Source: Methyloversatilis discipulorum (GTDB lineage Bacteria; Pseudomonadota; Gammaproteobacteria; Burkholderiales; Rhodocyclaceae). Taken from it: DNA of 64,000 nt. The notes beneath the pieces were generated by a model. That model searched no databases. It saw nothing but the letters and a program-made list of their open reading frames with translations, and had not been told where the DNA came from. The position numbers were made by a program, and so were the translations under genes. The DNA lies in assembly GCF_000385375.1 (NCBI RefSeq), contig NZ_ARVV01000001.1, positions 1,302,001 through 1,366,000 of the forward strand. The letters run 5' to 3'. Shown piece by piece: positions 18,875 through 26,882 of this stretch (position 1 is the first letter of the stretch; every line of letters starts with the position of its first letter).

Positions 18875-19671
18875 CAGCGGAACTCCCAGACATAATTTAT
18901 GCCGACAGTTGCCCCGCTCGGCCTACTTTGCAGGGTGCCCTGGCTTAGGCTTGATTCGATATACCCCACGTGGTAGTGCAAGCTTCGATTCGCATCGAGC
19001 TGCGAACGCCCCATCAGGCGCATTGACCACCCGTCCGTCTTTAGAACGTCCGTTCTCCAGCTATTGGCACTTGCACGGAGATCAATCTGATAAATGCCCC
19101 TCTGCCACAGCACTTGTGACGCGCCAATCGAGACCAACCGGCATGTTCCAGAAAGGTCGTTTTGGACTGTTAAATCGAGCTTTGTGGAAGAAAGACTATT
19201 TGAACTTGCGGTTAGGCTCGCGGCAGTGCAACCGCTGGAGTAACTCCCATCAATTCGAGCATGCACAATTCCTATATGCAGGTCCGCGTAAGGCAGCTTG
19301 TGGCTGTAAGTCGCCAGCAACTCGTAGGCGCGAGGTTCCGAAGATTGAGCGGACTGATTCAGCGCACCTGACAGTGACCAACCTCGATAAGTTGCCGTGC
19401 CTGCCAAGCGTGCAGATACTGACTTCTGCAGGATGAGGTCTCTGAATTCAGTCGTTGAACCAAAACCGGGCGCGACAACAAAGTGCGGTCCGAGGTCCTG
19501 ATAGTCGTGAGGAGGAGCATCAGCCTGGGCCTCAGCCTGAGATGACCCGAGCAGGAAAAGCGCAAGCGCGAGACGCGGGGGCCACCACAGCGAGCCGGCA
19601 CCTGGCGCCCCGTCCGTGTAGCGTCGTAAGTGCGTCTTCTGCTTCAATGACTCGCGCGCTGCGACGGCCAT
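18874..19671 (-). CDS. Predicted outer-membrane beta-barrel or periplasmic protein, first gene of the RHS operon
   Basis: 265 aa, not recognised by family. A hydrophobic signal sequence (LALALFLLGSSQAEAQA) after a basic 30-residue N-terminus indicates export. The mature part alternates hydrophobic and polar residues (GWSLSGALNQS, TKLDLTVQNDL, IYQIDLRASANSW) and ends YVWEFR, compatible with an outer-membrane barrel with an aromatic residue near the C-terminus. A GGGGGAG ribosome binding site precedes ATG 19671. The stop overlaps the RHS start by one base, so the two are translationally coupled. An outer-membrane anchor, exporter or receptor for the RHS protein is a reasonable inference. Confidence 0.7.
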   Translation of the reverse strand: MAVAARESLKQKTHLRRYTDGAPGAGSLWWPPRLALALFLLGSSQAEAQADAPPHDYQDLGPHFVVAPGFGSTTEFRDLILQKSVSARLAGTATYRGWSLSGALNQSAQSSEPRAYELLATYSHKLPYADLHIGIVHARIDGSYSSGCTAASLTASSNSLSSTKLDLTVQNDLSGTCRLVSIGASQVLWQRGIYQIDLRASANSWRTDVLKTDGWSMRLMGRSQLDANRSLHYHVGYIESSLSQGTLQSRPSGATVGINYVWEFR

Positions 19672-19769
19672 GCGTCTCCCCCTTCAGATCGTTGTTACAT
19701 TTCTGATTTGCTCTTCTGATACTTGTTCCGCTTCGTGAAATTGTAAACAGGAAGTGATCCTTGTTCCTT

Positions 19770-19853
19770 GATCTTGAGCCACTCGCTCCGGTGCAAGACG
19801 CTATTGCCCGGTTCGCAGCCCAGAAACTGTTTCAACAGATCGAGCAGAACGCA
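19770..19853. repeat. 84-bp direct repeat, copy 2
   Basis: Second copy of the block at 8130-8213 (80 of 84 identical). It lies between the RHS operon promoter side and the end of hipA. The two copies flank the RHS operon in direct orientation. Confidence 0.85.
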
Positions 19854-19930
19854 GGGCAACTCAGCTGGCTTTGCGCCACGACCGTTTGCCCCTTTGGTAG
19901 CCGAATCCGGAATCGAATCCGCATGGCGGT

Positions 19931-21226
19931 TCAAACGGAGGGCTCGGCGGCTGCGTCATTTTCGGCGGCGGGGTCGGTGAGCCTGCGAATCGTCAGTGCG
20001 CAGCGTTGTTCAATCAAGGTATTGATTTGCTCAACCACGGCATTGCCAGCAAAGCTGTGTCCGGGGTCAGACTGGAGCTTTCGCGCCGTGGCTGGCAGTA
20101 ACTTTGCCAATTCCAGAATTCGCCGTTTGGCCTGAGCCTTGGTAAAGCCTACGCCTTGGGCGAACTGCTCCCAGTGATGCGCCTGGACTTCGCTGAACTT
20201 GTACTTGCTGCCGATTTTCATCGCCATCTTCTGCGTCAGTGTTGGATACACCGCCGTCGAGAGCGTGTCGTAAAGCGGTGCCAGAACGGGAGCTTTGCCT
20301 GAGTAAAGCAGCGAGAAATTCTTGGCGTGCGCATCATGATTGCCAATCAGCGCATTGAAGATCACATAGTCGAGCAGTCGCAGGACCTGCGGCGCACTGG
20401 GGCGCGTCGCACTGCGCACTAGATCAAAACACTGCGCCAGGTCCGGACCACCTTCATTCTGGTACTTCATTTCGGGCACCACGCCCAGTGCCTGGCAAAA
20501 GTCCTCTTGATGAAGCCGTTGCCGGTGCCCCTGGGCATCGATCAGTCGGTCGTAGCGCTCAACCAGCAGAAACGAGCGATCCAACACCCAGTGAACTTTT
20601 GATTTTGCTGGCTTGAGCTGCATGGCCTCAGCCAGTGCCATGCAAAATCCTTCGTTGATCACGCTGTCGTCGACGGCGTGGATGGCCGGTTTCAGGATGT
20701 GCGAGCTCGGCGTGCCGTTGAGGGGCAGCCCGATGCGCGCACCATCGAAAACCACTGGCAACTTGTCTTGGGCGCCGGCCAAGGAAAGCCGCAAGCCGTC
20801 TTTGCCTGCGAGCATGGGACGACGCGGCAGTTCATCCAGGATGGCCACGACTTCCTCATCGCTCAGCCATTGAACGTCATCGCGGCGGTTCGGCACAGGC
20901 AAAGCCTGACCCGGCTCAAGGAACGTCACTGCTCCGGCACATTCGCCGCCGATGTGGTCCAGCAGCGCAAAGTCGTTCTGGCCAGACACCTGAAACTGCT
21001 GCGCAATCAGGCGGCGCATCTGCCCTTCGGGCAGTAGACCCGCAAAGAACGGGCGCGTTTTGCGATCGTCAAATGGCTCCGCTTGCAGAGGGAGCGAGGT
21101 GGACAAGGCAACGGTATCTTTGTGTGACAGCCAACCGGGTGCGTAGCAAAAGTTTAGCCGCCCATCGATCAGCGCCAACGTGCCGACACGATCTGCGAAA
21201 AGCCAGACTTCCAGCTCATGAGCCAT
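19931..21226 (-). CDS. hipA: HipA-family serine/threonine kinase toxin
   Basis: About 431 aa. HipA toxins phosphorylate glutamyl-tRNA synthetase or related targets and induce dormancy. Visible motifs are the N-terminal HipA fold (WLFADRVGTLALIDGRLNFCY, FFAGLLPEG), SSHILKPA, LHQEDFCQALGV, the catalytic and metal-binding stretch NALIGNHDAHAKNFSLLY, and the DFG-like LAPLYDTLS. All key residues (N, D, H, K, N) are present, so it looks active. ATG 21226 is chosen because GAGAGG lies 8 bp upstream; it overlaps hipB by 11 bp, typical of coupled toxin-antitoxin expression. The overall length agrees with E. coli HipA (440 aa). Confidence 0.88.
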   Translation of the reverse strand: MAHELEVWLFADRVGTLALIDGRLNFCYAPGWLSHKDTVALSTSLPLQAEPFDDRKTRPFFAGLLPEGQMRRLIAQQFQVSGQNDFALLDHIGGECAGAVTFLEPGQALPVPNRRDDVQWLSDEEVVAILDELPRRPMLAGKDGLRLSLAGAQDKLPVVFDGARIGLPLNGTPSSHILKPAIHAVDDSVINEGFCMALAEAMQLKPAKSKVHWVLDRSFLLVERYDRLIDAQGHRQRLHQEDFCQALGVVPEMKYQNEGGPDLAQCFDLVRSATRPSAPQVLRLLDYVIFNALIGNHDAHAKNFSLLYSGKAPVLAPLYDTLSTAVYPTLTQKMAMKIGSKYKFSEVQAHHWEQFAQGVGFTKAQAKRRILELAKLLPATARKLQSDPGHSFAGNAVVEQINTLIEQRCALTIRRLTDPAAENDAAAEPSV

Positions 21227-21476
21227 GGCCGTCATCCTCTCGTTGATCGTCGGAGGCAACTGACGGCAATCCGCTCAAATGGATTTCACCGCCCAGGGCA
21301 TCAATGACCCGCAACACGTTTTCCAGTCGCAAGGTGGGCTTGCCTGCTTCAAGGTCGACAATGAAGCGCACACCCACCCCAGCCGCCAGCGCCAGCTGGG
21401 GCTGGGTCAGCCCCAGCTGCTTGCGAGCGGCACGTAGTGCATCGCCGAGTTGTTGAGGTGATCGAATGGATGTCAT
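21216..21476 (-). CDS. hipB: HipB-like antitoxin and repressor
   Basis: 86 aa. An Xre-type helix-turn-helix covers residues 8-62 (LGDALRAARKQLGLTQPQLA, then GVGVRFIVDLEAGKPTLRLE), followed by a short acidic flexible tail. It is the first gene of the hipBA operon and would neutralise HipA and repress its own promoter. Three near-identical palindromes sit directly upstream (21488-21602), the expected HipB operators. Confidence 0.88.
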   Translation of the reverse strand: MTSIRSPQQLGDALRAARKQLGLTQPQLALAAGVGVRFIVDLEAGKPTLRLENVLRVIDALGGEIHLSGLPSVASDDQREDDGHGS

Positions 21477-21487
21477 GGCTTGCTAAG

Positions 21488-21602
21488 TTTCCCGTTCGGG
21501 AAATTATCAGCCACAACCGAACTAAGTGCAAGCGACATTTCCCGATCGGGAATGTTCTGTGGGGTTGGGCATGACCCGGCTTCTTATTTCCCGATCGGGA
21601 AA
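21488..21602. promoter_or_regulatory. hipBA control region with three palindromic operators
   Basis: Three 16-bp palindromes: TTTCCCGTTCGGGAAA (21488-21503), TTTCCCGATCGGGAAT (21538-21553) and TTTCCCGATCGGGAAA (21587-21602). Centre-to-centre spacings are 50 and 49 bp, close to five helical turns each. The first begins 12 bp before the hipB start codon. Repeated operators on one face of the helix fit cooperative, looping repression by HipB-HipA. Confidence 0.85.
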
Positions 21603-21651
21603 CAAAAAGCTGCTCTCAATTCCAAATTGACACCCATTCACATCAAATGTG

Positions 21652-21669
21652 GCGATATTTTCAGAAGTG
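21652..21669 (+). repeat. 18-bp direct repeat, copy 2
   Basis: Exact second copy of the sequence at 8053-8070, located between the hip operators and the dnd promoter. Confidence 0.6.
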
Positions 21670-21824
21670 TCCTCAGTCCGGAAGTAACGTTCCTCCCACA
21701 TGGTCTTCGTCGAAGACCTACCTGGTGGCACTAAGGCAACTGCGGACCAAACTACCCAAATCCGTGGAGAGCCTTGCCTCCAGAGCCTGTTCGTTCTACG
21801 CGTGGTAAAGAGCTATCGACATAC

Positions 21825-21863
21825 GTTTGTGTATTTACATACAAACATGATATGCTTGCAAAC
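21825..21863 (+). promoter_or_regulatory. Predicted dnd operon promoter with overlapping palindromic operator
   Basis: A 22-bp imperfect palindrome spans 21825-21846 (arms GTTTGT and ACAAAC, with further A/T pairing inside; 8 of 11 pairs match). It overlaps a possible -35 (TTGTGT, 21827-21832), 18 bp before a -10-like TATGCT (21851-21856). Transcription would then start close to ATG 21864, giving a nearly leaderless message. DndB proteins are known autorepressors, so this palindrome is a candidate DndB site. Promoter and operator are inferred. Confidence 0.55.
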
Positions 21864-22994
21864 ATGATGACGAGTGCCTTTACTTATGTTCTTCCGGCGA
21901 TCCGTGGGGTGCAGGCGGGGCGCGAATACTACGTCTCGATGTGCCCGTTACAGTTACTGCGTAGATTCTTCATTTTTGACGACGAAGAGCTCATGCCAGA
22001 GCTTCGCGCACAGCGAACACTGAATAAGGCACGCGTTCCTGAAATTGCGCGCTACATCGTTGAGAATCTCGATAGCTACACCTTCTCTGCGATAACAGTA
22101 TCAGTAGATGGTGAAGTGAAGTTTGATCCAATTGGTGAGGACGGGCCGGCCAGTTTTCGTATGGGATCACTTACCGTCTCGATGCACGCTAAGTTCGTCG
22201 TTAATGACGGCCAACATCGTCGCGCTGCAATTCTGCAGGCACTCGATGCGGCTCCCGAACTTGGAGAAGAGACCATCGCCGTGGTGTTTTTCGTCGATCG
22301 GGGACTTGAGCGCTGCCAACAGATGTTTGCTGATCTCAATCGCCACGCCGTGAAGCCGTCCGCGTCTCTCGGTATCTTGTACGACCATCGTAGCGCTGCG
22401 GCCAATCTCGCGCGACACCTAAGTTTGACTTCAAACGTTTTCAAGGGATTGATTGAGGCCGAGCGCTCTTCGCTATCGCCGAGGTCGAGAAGTTTGTTCA
22501 CCTTGAGCGCCGTGCATTTTGCGACAACCGAATTCCTCTCGGAGAAGGAACTGGAAGATTTCCAGTCAGCTAGTCAAAGGTGTTTGGAGTTTTGGGAGAT
22601 GGTCGGCGAGCAAATTCCTGAATGGACTTATGTGCGCGAATCAAAAATGACGTCCGGTGATGTACGTAGAGATTTCATTCATTCACATGCCATCGTGCTT
22701 CAAGCGCTTGGACGAGCGGGGCGTGCGCTGTATCAACTGCCTGCACTAGAGCGGGCTGAACGTGTTAAGCGCCTTCGCACGGTGGACTGGTCTCGCAAGA
22801 ATGCCAAGACTTGGGAAGGTCGCGCCATGGTCGGAGGTGCTATGGCGAAGTCCGGACAGAACATTACCCTCACTTGTAACGAGATCAAGCGCGTGCTTGG
22901 CCTGAAACTCACACCCGAAGAAGGAAGCGCCGAGGCGGCCTGGGCCGCGTCACGTATGCCGCAAGGGCGGGCTGCGAGAAGGAGAAAGAAGTGA
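21864..22994 (+). CDS. dndB: DndB, DNA phosphorothioation regulator with DGQHR motif
   Basis: About 376 aa from ATG 21864 (ATG 21852 and 21867 are in frame). The hallmark motif VVNDGQHRRAAI lies at residues 112-123, in the ParB/sulfiredoxin-like fold shared by DndB proteins. In characterised systems DndB represses the dnd operon and modulates phosphorothioate frequency. It is the first gene of dndBCDE and overlaps dndC by 4 bp (GTGA). No ribosome binding site is clear upstream of any candidate start, consistent with a leaderless transcript. A Lys/Arg-rich tail (RAARRRKK) ends the protein. Confidence 0.88.
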   Translation: MMTSAFTYVLPAIRGVQAGREYYVSMCPLQLLRRFFIFDDEELMPELRAQRTLNKARVPEIARYIVENLDSYTFSAITVSVDGEVKFDPIGEDGPASFRMGSLTVSMHAKFVVNDGQHRRAAILQALDAAPELGEETIAVVFFVDRGLERCQQMFADLNRHAVKPSASLGILYDHRSAAANLARHLSLTSNVFKGLIEAERSSLSPRSRSLFTLSAVHFATTEFLSEKELEDFQSASQRCLEFWEMVGEQIPEWTYVRESKMTSGDVRRDFIHSHAIVLQALGRAGRALYQLPALERAERVKRLRTVDWSRKNAKTWEGRAMVGGAMAKSGQNITLTCNEIKRVLGLKLTPEEGSAEAAWAASRMPQGRAARRRKK

Positions 22995-24448
22995 GCATCG
23001 ACGTTGATCAGATCATCCAAGAGATTCAGGAGATCTACTGTTCTGATCCTATGCCTTGGATCGTTGGCTATAGCGGAGGCAAGGACTCTACCGCATGTTT
23101 GCAGTTGATTTGGATGGCGATCGTACGTTTGCCTGCCGAGCAGCGAACTAAGCCCATTCATGTCATTAGTACCGATACTCTGGTGGAAAATCCAGTGATT
23201 GCCGCTTGGGTAGAGGCTTCGCTTCTCCGAATTGGCATCTCTGCTCGGCAGCAAGGGCTCGAGATTTATCCGCATCGTTTGACACCCGCGATGGAGAACC
23301 GTTTCTGGGTCAACTTGATTGGAAAAGGGTACCCAGCACCGCGACCAAAATTCCGCTGGTGCACCGACCGCCTAAAGATCAGCGCCTCAACCAAATTTAT
23401 CCAAGAACTTTCCGAGTCGAATGGTGAGGCGATTTTGGTGCTTGGACAGCGGCGAGGCGAGAGCCAAGCGCGCGATAGGGTCATGGAGAACTACAAGGGC
23501 AGTACCCGTGATCGTTTGAGCAAGAACAAGGACCCCCGCTTGTCGCGAGTTTGGGTCTATCCCCCAATCGAAAGCTGGACGAGCGACACGGTCTGGGAAT
23601 TTCTGATTACCAATCCCAACCCGTGGGGCATCGATAATCAAGAGCTGTTCGGAATCTATAGGGGGGCAACGCCGGACGCCGAGTGCCCGATTGTTGTGGA
23701 TACCTCGACGCCTAGTTGCGGTGATAGTCGTTTCGGTTGTTACGTGTGCACCATGGTCTCGCAGGACAAATCCATGCAAGCCATGATTCAGAACGACGAA
23801 CAGAAACAATGGATGCAACCAATCCTGGATTTTCGCGACAAGCATCTGGCTGTAGAAGATCGGTCAAATCGTGATTTTCGACGCATGAATGGTCGTCTAA
23901 CGGTGTTCCGTGATGAGCTCGTTCACGGCCCTTACACCCAAGCGCATCGTGCGAAGTTACTTAAGGAGCTTCTCACAACCCAGCGAATGGTCCGAAACGC
24001 AGATCAGAAGCAAGGTACTCAACTGATCGAGTTGATCTCGATCGACGAGTTGGACGAGATTCGACGTATATGGGTCGAGGGCAAGGGAGAGATTGAAGAC
24101 CTTGTGCCCCAGATCTACACGGAGGTCTTCGAGACTGCGTATCCAGGCCGAGAGCTCGAGCAGGTGCCGCTAGACCGTTCCGATCTGGAAATGCTGGAGA
24201 ATGTGGCATCCGAGGTGGATCCAGAACCCGAAGCCGCGCGTGAGCTATACAAGCTGACTCGCAGCCTTTTGGCAGTGCAATTCCAATCGATTGAGGCCCA
24301 TAAGCGATCCAAACATTTGGATCGGCTGGAAGGAGTGCTCAGGCACTATGCCTTCCGTAATGAAAACGAAGCACTTGAGTTTGCATTGTCCAGCCCCACT
24401 GATGAATCGGATGGGGAGGCATCGGACGCAGCCTCATTGATAGTTTAA
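22991..24448 (+). CDS. dndC: DndC, phosphorothioation sulfurtransferase/ATP pyrophosphatase
   Basis: 485 aa, GTG start overlapping the dndB stop. Members activate the DNA backbone with ATP and carry an iron-sulfur cluster in DNA phosphorothioation. Visible features: the PAPS-reductase-like PP-loop YSGGKDSTACLQ at residues 27-38, the conserved FRWCTDRLKI, LGQRRGES, and a cysteine-rich segment PSCGDSRFGCYVCTMV near residues 240-255 that fits the Fe-S ligands. All expected residues are present. It is followed after 3 bp by dndD. The C-terminal 100 residues are acidic and helical, as in longer DndC proteins. Confidence 0.92.
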   Translation: MSIDVDQIIQEIQEIYCSDPMPWIVGYSGGKDSTACLQLIWMAIVRLPAEQRTKPIHVISTDTLVENPVIAAWVEASLLRIGISARQQGLEIYPHRLTPAMENRFWVNLIGKGYPAPRPKFRWCTDRLKISASTKFIQELSESNGEAILVLGQRRGESQARDRVMENYKGSTRDRLSKNKDPRLSRVWVYPPIESWTSDTVWEFLITNPNPWGIDNQELFGIYRGATPDAECPIVVDTSTPSCGDSRFGCYVCTMVSQDKSMQAMIQNDEQKQWMQPILDFRDKHLAVEDRSNRDFRRMNGRLTVFRDELVHGPYTQAHRAKLLKELLTTQRMVRNADQKQGTQLIELISIDELDEIRRIWVEGKGEIEDLVPQIYTEVFETAYPGRELEQVPLDRSDLEMLENVASEVDPEPEAARELYKLTRSLLAVQFQSIEAHKRSKHLDRLEGVLRHYAFRNENEALEFALSSPTDESDGEASDAASLIV

Positions 24449-24451
24449 CCC

Positions 24452-26431
24452 ATGGCAAAGATAACAATTACAAACGTTTCCATCGAGAACCTTGGGCCAT
24501 TTCGCGAACGACAAACGATTGACTTAGGCGTTGGCTCTGGCAGGCCCGTTATTCTCGTGAAAGCGCTTAACGGCAGCGGAAAAACGACGCTGCTAACTGC
24601 TTTACAGATCGGACTCTACGGCCAGAAGGCGTTACCGGGGCTAAGACGATCTGAGTACGAGCAATTGCTGCTTGGCCTGCAGCGCCGTGACGCACAAGGT
24701 CATAGTATTGTAGAAATTGGTGTCTTGATCGAGGTCAGTGGTGCTCGTCGCCAGTTGAATGTAAGGCGAGAGTGGCCTGCTAAGGCCGACGGATTGCACG
24801 AGAGCATTTCCGTATTCGAGGATGGCAGCCTCGATATTGACTTCTCTCAGACTTGGGATGAATTTATCGGGTCCATCTTGCCCGCTGAACTCGTGCAACT
24901 GTTCTTGTTCGATGGCGAGAAGATCGAGGCGCTGGCCAATCCCGAACGCCTACCTGATCTGCTCAAACGAGCCACTGAGGTGTTTCTTGGCATCGGCGGA
25001 ATCGAAGCGCTCGGTAACGATCTGAAGGCATTTGAGCGACGTGCGACCTTAAAGAACAAGAATGCCTCAGAGGTATTTGAAGCGGCTCGCGCCAATGTGA
25101 CCACCTGGCACAGTCAGGCGAAGGAGCTGGAAGCCCGTATTCAGCGTCTGACTCAGGAGCTGGCCTCTGCTCGAAACGCTGCAGACCAGGCTCAAAATGC
25201 GTTGGATCGCTATACGGTTGAGGCGCAGCGCAAGGGGCTCGTGGCATATGAGCAAGCCGCGGCAATTCGGAACTCCGTCGAGGTGGCCCGCAAGGCTGTC
25301 AGCGTAGCGCGTTCCGATCTGGCTGACGCAATGTCAGATCCGATATTGCCGCTTGCTTGGCTGACATCTCTCTGGCCAAGCTACGTTGATGCTTGGGGGC
25401 GGGATCAGCATGCACGACACTCAAAGTTGCTTGGGCAGGAGTTCAAGAAGCGAGATGAGCGGGTGCTGTCGGCATTGCCGGCCAATCTGTCCAAATCTGC
25501 TATCGACGCACTTAGGAATGCTCTGGCGCAGGACCTCAAGGCATACTCGGCGAATCGTGACAAGGGCGCGGTGCGTTTGCACGATGCGCCCCCCAAAGAC
25601 GTTGAACGTCAGTTGACGTCGAGTCGAAGCCAGGTTCGGCGTGAGTTGGACGCGCTGAATGCTGCGCAGGCCCAATTGGACAGGGCCGAGCAGCGTATTG
25701 GGGAGATTCCGGCGGAGGAGCAAATTAGCGACATCCTGTCTGCACTCAGCGAGCGAAGCAAAGTGACTGCGGCAGCAGAGGCTCAACTTACCGCATTGAC
25801 TCAGCAGTTGGAGGAGGCACAGAGCAACCTCGCCCATGTTCGTACGCGGCTGAATGCTGCCCAGGCACGCTTGGGAACCGAGTTCCGCGATCGATCCATG
25901 GAGGCGAAAAGCTTGGAAGCGTCGTCCAGGACTCGCAAGGTGCTAACCATCTTCAAAGATCGACTGTTGGCATCGAAGGCCCAGTGGCTTTCCGACGTGA
26001 TTACCGGTGAGTTTCGGAATCTGATGCGGAAAAAGAATCTGATCGCGAGCGTTGTAGTCGACCCCACGAGTTATCAAGTGTCAATCAAGGACAGCAAGCA
26101 ACAAGAGCTGCCCATGGATCGCTTGTCGGCCGGAGAGCGGCAGCTATTGGCGATCTCGGTCCTCAGCGCATTGATCAAGGAACGCAAAGGACGCTTCCCG
26201 GTGGTAGTGGATACACCGCTGGCCCGGTTGGATCAGCAACACCGCTCGGCAATGATCAAGCGATTCTTTGCAACCGTCTCGCACCAGGTCGTTGTGCTAT
26301 CGACGGACCAAGAGGTTGAAGGTTCCGCCTACGATGCCCTCAAACCTTTCACCAATGCCGAGTACTCGCTGGACTTCGACGATGGCGAGGGGCGCACAAC
26401 AGTGAATTTCCTGGCCAAGGAGGTGTGTTGA
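24452..26431 (+). CDS. dndD: DndD, SMC/Rad50-like ATPase of DNA phosphorothioation
   Basis: 659 aa. An ABC-type ATPase thought to supply DNA-structure changes for sulfur insertion. Walker A is ALNGSGKTTLLTAL (residues 38-51), the signature is LSAGERQLLAISVL near residue 560, and Walker B is FPVVVDTPLARLDQQHR near 590. Between them lie long Ala/Glu/Arg-rich coiled-coil helices (residues about 200-480). The family's FLFDGEKIEALANP is present near residue 150. The stop overlaps the dndE start by one base (TGATG). Confidence 0.92.
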   Translation: MAKITITNVSIENLGPFRERQTIDLGVGSGRPVILVKALNGSGKTTLLTALQIGLYGQKALPGLRRSEYEQLLLGLQRRDAQGHSIVEIGVLIEVSGARRQLNVRREWPAKADGLHESISVFEDGSLDIDFSQTWDEFIGSILPAELVQLFLFDGEKIEALANPERLPDLLKRATEVFLGIGGIEALGNDLKAFERRATLKNKNASEVFEAARANVTTWHSQAKELEARIQRLTQELASARNAADQAQNALDRYTVEAQRKGLVAYEQAAAIRNSVEVARKAVSVARSDLADAMSDPILPLAWLTSLWPSYVDAWGRDQHARHSKLLGQEFKKRDERVLSALPANLSKSAIDALRNALAQDLKAYSANRDKGAVRLHDAPPKDVERQLTSSRSQVRRELDALNAAQAQLDRAEQRIGEIPAEEQISDILSALSERSKVTAAAEAQLTALTQQLEEAQSNLAHVRTRLNAAQARLGTEFRDRSMEAKSLEASSRTRKVLTIFKDRLLASKAQWLSDVITGEFRNLMRKKNLIASVVVDPTSYQVSIKDSKQQELPMDRLSAGERQLLAISVLSALIKERKGRFPVVVDTPLARLDQQHRSAMIKRFFATVSHQVVVLSTDQEVEGSAYDALKPFTNAEYSLDFDDGEGRTTVNFLAKEVC

Positions 26432-26823
26432 TGGAACGCGTCAAACTTACCTCTGCCGCACGTAACCAGCTCGCTACGATAAAGCGCCGCACTGGTATCG
26501 AGCACAACAATGCGATCTGCAGGCACGCGCTGTGCATTTCGTTGGCAAACCCATCCGTGCCACCGAACGAAAATTTTTCATTTTCTGGTGGACTGGAGAT
26601 CGACTGGCGCACGCTGACGGGGGGGCTGGAAGATCTCTACACCAATCTGCTAATCGTTCGATTGCTCAACGAAGGAAAACGAGTTTCCGAAGAATCAATC
26701 AGGCAGACTTTCCTTCTGCATGTTCATCGCGGTTTGTCGTATCTCGTTAGTCGCCGAGAAGATGACTTGCTTGCCGAGCTTGCCGCTTCCATTAGTGAGC
26801 AACTGGCCTTGAGCAACGACTGA
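26431..26823 (+). CDS. dndE: DndE, DNA phosphorothioation protein
   Basis: 130 aa. DndE binds nicked DNA and completes the modification complex with DndC and DndD. The N-terminal MERVKLTSAARNQLATIKRR, the small central SGGLEIDWRTLTGG, and the helical tail match the short DndE family. An AAGGAGGTG ribosome binding site ends 7 bp before ATG 26431. It is the last gene of the operon; the converging DGQHR gene ends 59 bp away. Confidence 0.9.
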   Translation: MERVKLTSAARNQLATIKRRTGIEHNNAICRHALCISLANPSVPPNENFSFSGGLEIDWRTLTGGLEDLYTNLLIVRLLNEGKRVSEESIRQTFLLHVHRGLSYLVSRREDDLLAELAASISEQLALSND

Positions 26824-26882
26824 TTAGAGAACAGTCGTTTGCTCGATTCTGTAAATTAGTTTCTTCCTATTTGGTGACGCCT

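Noticed and set aside
23387..23845. A minus-strand frame within dndC
   Set aside because: No domain, no ribosome binding site, fully within a certain gene.
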